A stretch of 9,254 nt of DNA from Bacillota bacterium. Its GTDB lineage: Bacteria; Bacillota; Clostridia; Tissierellales; Peptoniphilaceae. The position numbers and the translations under genes are program-made. Of the stretch, positions 1 to 6,520 are shown piece after piece (position 1 is the stretch's first letter; each line of letters starts with the position of its first letter). The stretch spans positions 1 to 9,254 of the forward strand of contig JAEXCD010000099.1 in assembly GCA_023393715.1 (NCBI GenBank), in the 5' to 3' direction. A model generated the notes under the pieces. The model saw only the letters and a program-made list of their open reading frames with translations. It made no database searches and was not told the origin of the DNA.

Positions 1-1799
1 TCGACTGCATTGCCCTTGGATTTACTCATTTTCTGCCCGTTCTCATCCTGCACATGGCCGAGCACAATGACATTTTCATAAGGAGAACGGTTGAAAATCT
101 AGGTCGAAATCGCCATCAGCGAATAAAACCAGCCGCGCGTCTGATCGATGCCCTCACAGATAAAGTTCGCCGGGAACAGTCGGTCAAAATCCTCCTTGTG
201 CTCAAACGGGTAATGCCACTGTGCAAACGGCATCGCGCCGGAATCAAACCACACATCGATGACGTCTGGCTCACGGGTCATCACGCCGCCGCACGTCGGA
301 CAGCGCAGGTGTACGTCGTCGACATAGGGGCGGTGCAGCTCGATCGTTTCGTCGATATCCTCTATCGCTTTTTCGGCCAATTCCCTGCGCGATCCAATGG
401 AGGTCGTTGCCCCGCAATCGTCACAGCGCCAGATGTTGAGCGGCGTGCCCCAGTACCGCGAACGCGAAATCGCCCAATCATTCAGATTTTCCAGCCAGTT
501 GCCGAAGCGCTTTTCGCCGACAAATTCCGGGAACCAGTGAACCTGTTTGTTGTTTTCTACCAGCCGGTCCTTCACCTTCGTTACTTCGATATACCAGGAC
601 GGCTTGGAATAATAGATCAATGGCGTGTGGCAGCGCCAGCAATGCGGATAATTGTGCCTGATCTTCTGCTTTGAGTACATCTTGCCATTCTCGCGCAGGT
701 ATTGGAGAATTTGCGGATCCGCGTCCATGACAAACGTGCCGGCATACGGACCGTCGGTAAATGTTCCATCCTCGCCGACCGGGCAAACCAACGGCAGGTC
801 GTATCGGCGTCCCGTGTTATAGTCATCCTCACCAAAGGCCGGCGCGGTATGAACGATGCCCGTGCCATCCGCCGTCGTGACGTAATCGGCGCACGTTACA
901 AAAAACGCCTTTCCCGGAACAGCAATAAACGGCAGGAGCTGCTCGTATTCCATATATTCCATCTCGCGTCCAAGGCAGTTCGATAAAACCTCGTATTCGC
1001 CCTTCAGCACGTGATCGGCCAACGCCTGTGCTAAATAGTAAACTTCCTCCCCCTGGCGAACACGGATGTATTCGACCTCCGGATGAACGGTCAGCGCGAC
1101 ATTCGACGGGAGCGTCCACGGCGTGGTCGTCCAGGCGAGAAAATATTCATTTTCTTTTCCCTTGAGGCGGAACTTGGCGACAACCGTCACCACCTCGTCC
1201 TCCTGATAACCCTGCGCGACCTCGTGTGAGGCCAGCCCGGTGCCGCAGCGCGGACAGTACGGCAAAATCTTTGCGCCCTTGTAGAGCAGTCCCTGCTTGT
1301 AGAAATTGTCGAGCAGATGCCACTCCGTCTCTATGTAGTCGTTATCCAGCGTGATGTAGGGATGTTCCATATCCGCCAAAAACGCCATGCGGCGCGACAT
1401 CTCCATCCATTGATCCCGATACCGGAATACCGAAGCGCGGCATTTTTCATTGAACGGCTTTACGCCGTACTCCTCGATGCCCTTTTTGTCATGGAGTCCG
1501 AGCTGCTTCTCCACCTCGATTTCAACAGGAAGTCCGTGCGTATCCCAGCCCGCTTTTCGCTTGACCTGAAATCCCTTCATCGTTTTATAGCGGCACGTCA
1601 AATCCTTCAGCGTACGCGAGATCACGTGGTGAATACCGGGGTTGCCATTTGCCGTCGGCGGGCCGTCAAAAAACACATAATTCGGCGCGCCCTCGCGCTC
1701 GGAAACCGAGCGGCTCAGCAGGTCAATGGTCTCCCAATAATCGGCGATGCGAAGCTCGCTGGTTCGAACTCCCTCTTTTGAAAAATCCTGAAAAGCCAT
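1..1799 (-). CDS. ileS: Isoleucyl-tRNA synthetase, type 2 (IleRS2), interrupted by an in-frame TAG and cut off by the window edge
   Basis: Charges tRNA-Ile with isoleucine in the cytoplasm. The frame opens at ATG 1797-1799 behind a strong AGGAGG (1805-1810) and reads 566 codons to a TAG at 99-101. It then continues without further stops to the left edge. Visible in order: catalytic N-terminus with FFDGPPTANG (43-52) and class I motif GIHH (55-58); KAGWDTHGLPVE (82-93); the CP1 editing domain with AWTTTPWTLP (222-231) and GTGIVHTAP (312-320), where H317 and D326 appear to match the editing residues H333 and D342 of E. coli; two CxxC pairs (459-462, 500-503); DWAISR (441-446); DVWFDSG (515-521); GWFYSLMAIST (556-566). 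Past the TAG come SPYENVIVLGHVQDENG and KMSKS (590-594), so the protein is incomplete only because of that codon. GIHH and the overall sequence fit the IleRS2 branch. Whether the TAG is a sequencing error, a nonsense mutation or read through cannot be told here. Identity is near certain; function of this copy is doubtful. Confidence 0.95.
99..101 (-). other. In-frame amber codon inside ileS
   Basis: The plus-strand bases are cta, read as TAG on the minus strand at codon 567. The preceding residues are FYSLMAIST and the following ones IFNRSPYENV, so the family alignment is continuous across the codon. From memory of IleRS sequences, leucine is usual at this place (ST-L-I/L-F). A single T-to-A change of TTG would produce it. 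Confidence 0.9.
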
Positions 1800-1804
1800 T
1801 CCTT

Positions 1805-1810
1805 CCTCCT
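1805..1810 (-). promoter_or_regulatory. Ribosome binding site of ileS (AGGAGG)
   Basis: A perfect AGGAGG lies 5 bases before the ileS ATG. It begins one base into a second TAG (1809-1811), two codons after the stop of the upstream dehydrogenase gene (1815-1817). This fixes the ileS start and suggests translational coupling within one transcript. Confidence 0.85.
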
Positions 1811-1814
1811 ATAA

Positions 1815-3107
1815 CTACAGCCCCAACCGGTCCTGTTCCCGACGCAGCTTGGTAATGACGGCTGTCTCATCCAATTCGATATCCTCTTCTGTAATCCACT
1901 GTCCCTTTTTCACGTCCCGGCGGAACTTTGTCTTTGAGCTGAGCAGCGCGATCGGGACAAGACGCTTTTCCTGTAAAAGCTCGTGCGATACGATCCACCC
2001 GTACACCTCGTTCGAGCCTATGCCGTTTGCCGCTTCGTTTGCGAAGCAATCCCTCTTGGCTACCGCAACGGCCTCCGAAATCTGTCCGTATACCGGTGCA
2101 ATCGAGGGCTCGTGCTCGATCACTGCATCAAAAATGGAAATCGGCGTCTCGAGGCTGGTGAGGTGGTACGGACGGTAGAGCGTATAGTTCGGCCCTTTCC
2201 CCAAGCCGAGATACTCCATCAGCTCTATGACTTCGGGCACCTCGCTCGTCACGATGGCGAAAACGCCCGGCGCCATGCCGAAGGCGTATTCGACGATCCC
2301 ATACTTCTCAAGAATGCCGCCCTGCTCCTTCCTTTTGAGCAAATCGGCGATCTCTGCCGGCGTGGTCGTCAGTCCGTGACAGCCCGGTACATCCGGAATA
2401 AAGCCGAGCGCATTGGCCGCCGAGGTCAGTTCGGTCATCGTATTGGAGCCGTCGACGAAGGAGCAGAGCATATGCGCCGATAATCCGCGCGCCCCGGCCT
2501 CCTCGGCCAGCTCCTCAAGCGTCGCGGAATGACATAACTTATTGTTTTTGCCCTTTCCGACCGCGACGACCTCGAATCCCGCACCCAGGGCGAAATCGAC
2601 GAGTTCGACAATCGCGCCCGGTTCGTCTCCCTTTGTCCCGGTATAAACGACACCGGCCTCCTTTGCCATCTTCAGCAGCATCGGTCCCACCGCCGAATCG
2701 CATTCGACGTTGAGCATGATGATGTGTTTTTTATGCGCAATCGCCTCGACCGCGATGCGCGCGCCCGTCTCCGGGATTCCCGTCGCCTCTACGACGGCAT
2801 CGATCTGCCCCGGCAGATAGCACAACGCCTCATTCGACGTGACGACAAAACCGTCGGTTTTCAGAAAGGATAACGCCTCTTCCACATTTTCCGTCATGAG
2901 AATCTGACTTGGAAAAACGCCCAGGGTCAACAGCGTCTGCCGTGCCTTTTCCGGCGTGTGATCGACGATGACCGAAGGACGGATGCCATCGATGCGCTGC
3001 AGCTGAGATACGAGTCCGCGCCCCATTTTCCCGCAGCCGATCAACCCGATTCGAATCTTCTCCCCGCGTTGCGTCATTTCATGTAGTTTCCGTTGAATTC
3101 GAAGCAT
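1815..3107 (-). CDS. NAD(P)-dependent dehydrogenase with C-terminal SAF domain (predicted homoserine dehydrogenase-like, COG4091 type)
   Basis: A cytoplasmic Rossmann-fold oxidoreductase of 430 residues. The N-terminus holds the nucleotide-binding loop GLIGCGKMG (21-29, GxxGxGxxG). The second strand ends in D49 (VIVDH), an acidic residue that usually favours NAD over NADP. VVEATG (105-110), NVECD (133-137), GDEPG (160-164) and GKGKNNK (184-190) follow in the catalytic part. Residues about 385-420, with RRDVKKGQWITEEDIEL, look like a SAF domain. This two-part layout matches proteins annotated as predicted homoserine dehydrogenases; their true substrates are mostly untested, and some relatives act in sugar-acid catabolism, so the substrate here is open. 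The start at 3107 is supported by AGGGGGGA just upstream; an internal ATG at codon 11 is less well placed. The gene starts 9 bases after the flavoprotein gene and ends 15 bases before ileS, with a TAG stop. Family call is good, reaction uncertain. Confidence 0.85.
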   Translation of the reverse strand: MLRIQRKLHEMTQRGEKIRIGLIGCGKMGRGLVSQLQRIDGIRPSVIVDHTPEKARQTLLTLGVFPSQILMTENVEEALSFLKTDGFVVTSNEALCYLPGQIDAVVEATGIPETGARIAVEAIAHKKHIIMLNVECDSAVGPMLLKMAKEAGVVYTGTKGDEPGAIVELVDFALGAGFEVVAVGKGKNNKLCHSATLEELAEEAGARGLSAHMLCSFVDGSNTMTELTSAANALGFIPDVPGCHGLTTTPAEIADLLKRKEQGGILEKYGIVEYAFGMAPGVFAIVTSEVPEVIELMEYLGLGKGPNYTLYRPYHLTSLETPISIFDAVIEHEPSIAPVYGQISEAVAVAKRDCFANEAANGIGSNEVYGWIVSHELLQEKRLVPIALLSSKTKFRRDVKKGQWITEEDIELDETAVITKLRREQDRLGL

Positions 3108-3112
3108 TGCTC

Positions 3113-3118
3113 CCCCCT
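3113..3118 (-). promoter_or_regulatory. Ribosome binding site of the SAF-domain dehydrogenase gene
   Basis: AGGGGG on the minus strand lies about 5 bases before the ATG at 3105-3107 and overlaps the TAG stop (3117-3119) of the upstream flavoprotein gene. It decides the start and implies coupled translation. Confidence 0.7.
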
Positions 3119-4388
3119 ATTGAGTACGAAATCGATTCGTGAGTGTTTGAGCAATCCGATCTGCACTGGCCCACGCCCAATGCAAATTATAGCCGCCGCA
3201 AATCCCCTGTACATCCAGTACTTCTCCGGCAAAAAAAAGCCCCGGACACAAGGTGGATTCCAAGGTCCCGGCATTGACATATTCCAGCGAAAGCCCCCCG
3301 CACGTGATCTGTCCGCGATCCTTTTTTCGCGCACCCGTCACCGTCAAAGGCAGGCCTTTCAACCCTTCGGTCAGGCGCATAAGCTCCTGCGAAGAAAGAA
3401 GCGCCGTTTTCCGGGCTCCTGGAAGAGCAACGCGTTCCGGAAGCGCCTGTGCTAAAGCATGTTGCAGCATGCCGGATAACAGCTGCGCCAACGTCCAGTC
3501 CCCTCGCTTGGTGATCAGTACGTTCAGATACGCATTGAGTTCCGGGACCTTCCATTCGGGGAAAAAGTCCACATGTACGACGCATTCTTCTCCGCGTGCC
3601 ACGAGATCGAGGCACTGGTTTGAGGCCTTCAAAACGGCGATGCCGGAAATTCCGTAGTCGGTGAACAACAGATCCCCCTCATAGGAGAACAGCCGCTCAG
3701 CCGGCGCGCTCGATTGCTTTGCCCGACTTGTAATGTCCAATCGAACATGCTGCTTCACCCCGGTGACGCGCTTACACCATCCGGCTTCGGTGACAGTCAG
3801 CGCCACAATTCCCGGGTGCAGCCGCGTCGTGGTATGCCCCAGCTCTTTGACCAGGCGATACCCGTTTGAAACTTCCTTTTTCCCAACGCCGTAGGCCCCG
3901 CCCGTCGCGAGCACGACGGCCTCTGCCGTCCATGCCCTTCCGGAATCGGAACGAACCGAAAACGCACCGCGAGCCGATTTTTCGATTTGAACGACGCGTT
4001 CTGTACAGTACAGACGCGCGTTCTCCTGATGCGTTAACGCGTGCAGCAAAGCATCACAGACGCTTTTCGCACTCATGGAATACGGATAAACCATGCCGCT
4101 TTCCATCGTCCTCGACGGAACCGCCAAATCGAGAAATTGCCTTTTTGCTTCCTTTGTGCCGTACGCGGTCACTATCTCCCGGACGAACGCTCGCCCTTCG
4201 CCCGTGTAGCAGGACGCCGACATCTGTGCATTTGTGAAGTTACAGCGCCCATTCCCCGTTGCCAGCAATTTTCGCAGCGGTTTATCGGAGGATTCGAGCA
4301 GGGTAATGGACACATCGGACATTTCGGCCATTTGAACAGCCAGCGATACCCCCGAAGCCCCCGCTCCAATGATGATTATTTTTCTCAT
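3117..4388 (-). CDS. HI0933-family NAD(P)/FAD-dependent oxidoreductase (BaiN/RdsA-like flavoprotein)
   Basis: A 423-residue soluble flavoprotein. The N-terminal FAD-binding loop is IIIIGAGASG (4-13), with E32 at the end of the second strand for the ribose. The family hallmark KLLATGNGRCNFTN spans 40-53. A second flavin contact VVLATGGAYG lies at 158-167, and LLFTDYGISG at 240-249 is also typical. The C-terminal FAD motif GLFFAGEVLDVQGICGGYN (383-401) followed by LHWAWAS is the strongest signature. Members are variously annotated as aminoacetone oxidase-like, BaiN-like or simply NAD(P)/FAD-dependent; the physiological substrate is generally unknown, so I assign none. I place the start at ATG 4386-4388, because GGAGG sits 5 bases before it; an upstream in-frame ATG at 4398-4400 overlaps that site and has no good one of its own. 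The gene lies 75 bases downstream of nth on the same strand and ends in TAG. Confidence 0.92.
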   Translation of the reverse strand: MRKIIIIGAGASGVSLAVQMAEMSDVSITLLESSDKPLRKLLATGNGRCNFTNAQMSASCYTGEGRAFVREIVTAYGTKEAKRQFLDLAVPSRTMESGMVYPYSMSAKSVCDALLHALTHQENARLYCTERVVQIEKSARGAFSVRSDSGRAWTAEAVVLATGGAYGVGKKEVSNGYRLVKELGHTTTRLHPGIVALTVTEAGWCKRVTGVKQHVRLDITSRAKQSSAPAERLFSYEGDLLFTDYGISGIAVLKASNQCLDLVARGEECVVHVDFFPEWKVPELNAYLNVLITKRGDWTLAQLLSGMLQHALAQALPERVALPGARKTALLSSQELMRLTEGLKGLPLTVTGARKKDRGQITCGGLSLEYVNAGTLESTLCPGLFFAGEVLDVQGICGGYNLHWAWASADRIAQTLTNRFRTQ

Positions 4389-4391
4389 ACG

Positions 4392-4398
4392 CGCCTCC
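4392..4398 (-). promoter_or_regulatory. Ribosome binding site deciding the start of the HI0933-family gene
   Basis: GGAGG, read on the minus strand just upstream of GCGCGT-ATG, is well spaced for the ATG at 4386-4388. It includes part of the upstream ATG (4398-4400), which argues against starting there. Confidence 0.6.
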
Positions 4399-4406
4399 AT
4401 TTCCCC

Positions 4407-4415
4407 ATTTTAGCA
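4407..4415 (-). promoter_or_regulatory. Possible extended -10 promoter element in front of the HI0933-family gene
   Basis: TGC-TAAAAT on the minus strand is a good extended -10 element. No convincing -35 lies 17 bases upstream (TTCCAC is the best). A start about 7 bases downstream would leave a leader of only about 12 bases. It might be an internal promoter of the nth operon; weak evidence. Confidence 0.3.
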
Positions 4416-4463
4416 CATGCCCCCACTGGGTGGAAGAAGGAGCTCCCGGCTTTCTCCCTGCTT

Positions 4464-5153
4464 TTACTTAGCGCGGTTGCCCCCGTCCTTCGCTGCGCCT
4501 CTTTTCCCCGAGCCTGCGCCTCGATAAAAAAGACAATGCTCCTTCAGGGGACAGGCCGCGCAATCCGGCGACTTTGCCTTACACATGCGCCGTCCCTGAA
4601 AAATAAGCAGGTGGTGTGCCAGAGACCAGCGGTCTTTGGGTAACAGAGCCTGCAAATCCTGTTCGCACTGCTCCGGCGTCGTGCTCCTGGATAATCCGAT
4701 TCGGTTTGATACGCGAAACACGTGCGTATCGACCGCAATCGCCGGAACGCCGAACGCGTTGGAGAGTACGACATTGGCCGTCTTGCGTCCCACCCCGGGC
4801 AGCGACATCAGCTTTTCCCTGTCGTTCGGAACGACACCTCCGTATTCGGATACCAGGATTTGCGCCGTATGGCGAATGTTTTTGGCCTTGGTGCGAAATA
4901 AACCGACCTCATGAATATCCTGCTCCAGCTCCGCCGGATCCGCTTTCGCCAGGTGCTGCGGCGTCGGATATTTGGGAAATAAGGTCTTCGTCGTCTGATT
5001 GACGCGCACATCGGTGCACTGAGCCGACAATATCGTTGCAATCAAAAGCTCATAAGGATTTCGGTGCTCCAGCTCGCAATGCGCATCCGGAAAAAGGACC
5101 ATCAGTTTTTCCAATACCTGTTGTGCTTCTTTTTTAGAAAGAATTGCGCTCAT
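4464..5153 (-). CDS. nth: Endonuclease III, DNA base-excision repair glycosylase/AP lyase
   Basis: Removes oxidised pyrimidines from DNA and nicks the abasic site. From ATG 5151-5153 the protein has 229 residues, slightly longer than the roughly 210 of E. coli Nth. ELLIATILSAQCTD (35-48) is the usual N-terminal family block. The helix-hairpin-helix LPGVGRKTANVV (118-129) carries the catalytic lysine K124, and VDTHVFRVSNR (141-151) carries the catalytic aspartate D142. The iron-sulfur cluster cysteines are C191, C198, C201 and C207 (Cx6Cx2Cx5C). The extra length is a basic, glycine-rich tail (211-229) unlike the folded core. An alternative GTG start at 5193-5195 adds 14 charged residues; I prefer the ATG because it starts with the expected family N-terminus, has GAGG nine bases upstream and leaves a normal leader after the promoter. 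It is the first gene of the operon and ends in TAA. Confidence 0.96.
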   Translation of the reverse strand: MSAILSKKEAQQVLEKLMVLFPDAHCELEHRNPYELLIATILSAQCTDVRVNQTTKTLFPKYPTPQHLAKADPAELEQDIHEVGLFRTKAKNIRHTAQILVSEYGGVVPNDREKLMSLPGVGRKTANVVLSNAFGVPAIAVDTHVFRVSNRIGLSRSTTPEQCEQDLQALLPKDRWSLAHHLLIFQGRRMCKAKSPDCAACPLKEHCLFYRGAGSGKRGAAKDGGNRAK

Positions 5154-5216
5154 GTTCTTCTGCCTCGTTCTCTTCTCATCCCTGTCGGAAAACACGAAGT
5201 GCGCTTTCCTCGTCTT

Positions 5217-5244
5217 ATCGTAGCATCCCCCCTTCGAATGTCAA
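5217..5244 (-). promoter_or_regulatory. Sigma-A type promoter of the nth operon
   Basis: On the minus strand a perfect -35 TTGACA (5239-5244), a 16-base spacer and TACGAT (5217-5222), the latter preceded by TGC as in extended -10 elements. Transcription would begin near 5210, giving a leader of about 57 bases to the ATG at 5153. It is too short to hold a T-box or riboswitch for the genes downstream. Confidence 0.75.
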
Positions 5245-5260
5245 GCGGGCTGCCCGTTTG
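5242..5260. promoter_or_regulatory. 19-bp imperfect palindrome overlapping the -35 box of nth (possible operator)
   Basis: CAAGCGGGC-T-GCCCGTTTG: eight of nine base pairs are symmetric around T5251, with the single mismatch at 5245/5257. The first three bases are also the last three of the nth -35 hexamer. A one-base centre does not suit an RNA hairpin, so a dimeric DNA-binding protein is the more natural reading. This is inference only. Confidence 0.45.
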
Positions 5261-5287
5261 CACAGCGGTCGAACATCCTGTATTTCT

Positions 5288-5360
5288 CGCGCCATTTCGA
5301 TTATAATGAGATCGTCTTAATTACGTGAAAATTCCTTTCGTACCTCGTCCCAATGGCGCG
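5288..5360. repeat. 9-bp inverted repeat flanking the rodA -10 region
   Basis: CGCGCCATT (5288-5296) and AATGGCGCG (5352-5360) are perfect inverted copies 55 bases apart. The first lies between the -35 and -10 positions of rodA, the second in its untranslated leader. It may be a paired regulator site or chance. Nothing else codes between 5196 and 5398; that stretch is the divergent promoter region of nth and rodA. Confidence 0.35.
5302..5307 (+). promoter_or_regulatory. -10 element of the rodA promoter (TATAAT)
   Basis: A consensus TATAAT. The -35 position, around 5278-5284, has no clear TTGACA match, which suggests a weak or activator-dependent promoter. Transcription would begin near 5314, leaving about 85 bases of leader. 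Confidence 0.55.
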
Positions 5361-5389
5361 GCGTCGAAAGATCGCTGAATCCAAAATGT

Positions 5390-5393
5390 GAGG
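5390..5393 (+). promoter_or_regulatory. Ribosome binding site of rodA
   Basis: GAGG within TGTGAGGCCGTC lies 5 bases before the ATG at 5399 and supports this start. Confidence 0.6.
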
Positions 5394-5398
5394 CCGTC

Positions 5399-6520
5399 AT
5401 GTTTAACCGAAACAAAAAAGTTTTCAAGCAATTCGACTGGTTGCTTTTTCTGTCTACCCTGGCGCTTTGCGTCTTCGGGCTGTTTGTCCTTCGATCGGCA
5501 ACCGCCAGCCCGCAATATGGCTCATCCTATTTCAAATCCCAGCTCATGGCCACGGTAATCGGCTTTGCCGCAATTCTCTTTCTGCTGATCGTCGACACCG
5601 ATTTTCTGAAGCGCCTTGCGCTGCCCATCTACCTGGTCTGTATCGGCTTGCTCGTGCTGACGCTCGTCATCGGCTTCGGTGAAGATTCGTGGGGCGCACG
5701 CTCCTGGATGAAGCTTGGCCCGCTGACCTTTCAGCCTTCGGAGTTCAGCAAAATCGGCATGATTCTGGCCATAGGCGCATTGCTGGATCGCTATTCGAAC
5801 GAGCTGAACCGTCCCGTCACGCTGCTCAAGATCGGCGGCGTCATGCTCATTCCGCTCGCGCTCATTGCCCGTCAGCCGGACTTTGGCACCATGATGGTCT
5901 TCGCATTTTTCTTTGCCCTCATGCTGTTCTATGCCGGGCTCCACTGGGGCTACATCGGCGGCGCGATCGGCATCGTCGGGCTCTCCCTGCCCATCATCTA
6001 CTCGCGTCTGGACACCTATCAGAAAAACCGAATTCTTAACTTTCTCGATCCCTCACGCGATCCGCTCGGCTCGACCTACCAGAGCACTCAGGGCACCATC
6101 GCGATCGGCTCGGGGCAGCTGCTCGGCCGCGGATATATGCAGGGTCCTCAGACCATGTACGGATTTATCCCGGAGCAGCAAACCGACTACATTTTCGCCG
6201 TGCTGGCGGAAGAATTCGGCTTCATAGGCGGCGTTGTGCTGATTTGTACCTACACCCTGATGCTGTTTCGCATGCTCTCGATTGCCAAACGGGCGAAGGA
6301 TGTATTCGGCGCTACCGTTTCCATCGGCATTGCCGCCATGATCTTCGTTCACATATTTGAGAACATCGGCATGACAATCGGTCTGATGCCGGTGACCGGC
6401 ATTCCGCTGCCCTTCATGAGCTCGGGCGGCACCTTTCAGCTGATCAACCTGATCTCGGTCGGCCTGGTGCTCTCCATCGGCGCACAGCGCCGTCCGCTCG
6501 ATTTCAATGCCGCCGACTGA
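5399..6520 (+). CDS. rodA: Rod-shape SEDS peptidoglycan glycosyltransferase RodA
   Basis: A polytopic membrane protein of 373 residues that polymerises lipid II into glycan strands for side-wall growth with a partner class B penicillin-binding protein. Long hydrophobic stretches give about ten membrane segments, the first at 14-32. SEDS family blocks in order: GARSWMKLGPLTFQPSEFSK (99-118), RQPDFGT (158-164), KNRILNFLDPSRDPLGSTYQ (209-228), AIGSGQLLGRGY (235-246), FIPEQQTDYIFAVLAEEFGF (256-275), NIGMTIGLMPVTGIPLPFMS (322-341), then SGGT (342-345). D263 in the TDYIFA block matches the aspartate shown to be essential in RodA proteins. MSSGGT and the short termini fit RodA better than FtsW or SpoVE, although no gene context confirms this. 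It stands alone on the plus strand, divergent from nth and convergent with comEC, whose coding end it overlaps by 17 bases. Its own terminator follows 55 bases after the stop. Confidence 0.9.
   Translation: MFNRNKKVFKQFDWLLFLSTLALCVFGLFVLRSATASPQYGSSYFKSQLMATVIGFAAILFLLIVDTDFLKRLALPIYLVCIGLLVLTLVIGFGEDSWGARSWMKLGPLTFQPSEFSKIGMILAIGALLDRYSNELNRPVTLLKIGGVMLIPLALIARQPDFGTMMVFAFFFALMLFYAGLHWGYIGGAIGIVGLSLPIIYSRLDTYQKNRILNFLDPSRDPLGSTYQSTQGTIAIGSGQLLGRGYMQGPQTMYGFIPEQQTDYIFAVLAEEFGFIGGVVLICTYTLMLFRMLSIAKRAKDVFGATVSIGIAAMIFVHIFENIGMTIGLMPVTGIPLPFMSSGGTFQLINLISVGLVLSIGAQRRPLDFNAAD

Noticed and set aside
99..101. Genome-wide reassignment of TAG to an amino acid
   Set aside because: TAG ends two neighbouring genes here at natural protein ends, each followed directly by a ribosome site and the next start. 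Local readthrough or an error is simpler than a code change.
54..674. Plus-strand open frame of 206 codons across the ileS amber site
   Set aside because: It is antisense to strongly conserved IleRS sequence on both sides of the TAG, has no recognisable domain or ribosome site, and is explained by codon bias of the real gene.
4389..4400. Start of the HI0933-family gene at ATG 4398-4400
   Set aside because: That ATG overlaps the GGAGG that is correctly spaced for the ATG at 4386-4388, and the shorter form begins directly at the FAD-binding strand, as usual for the family.
4389..4463. Terminator or attenuator between nth and the HI0933-family gene
   Set aside because: Only short, weak stems and no T-run were found, so read-through of the operon is more likely.
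5154..5195. GTG start of nth at 5193-5195
   Set aside because: It adds 14 charged residues not typical of Nth, would leave only about 15 bases of leader, and its ribosome site is too far upstream.
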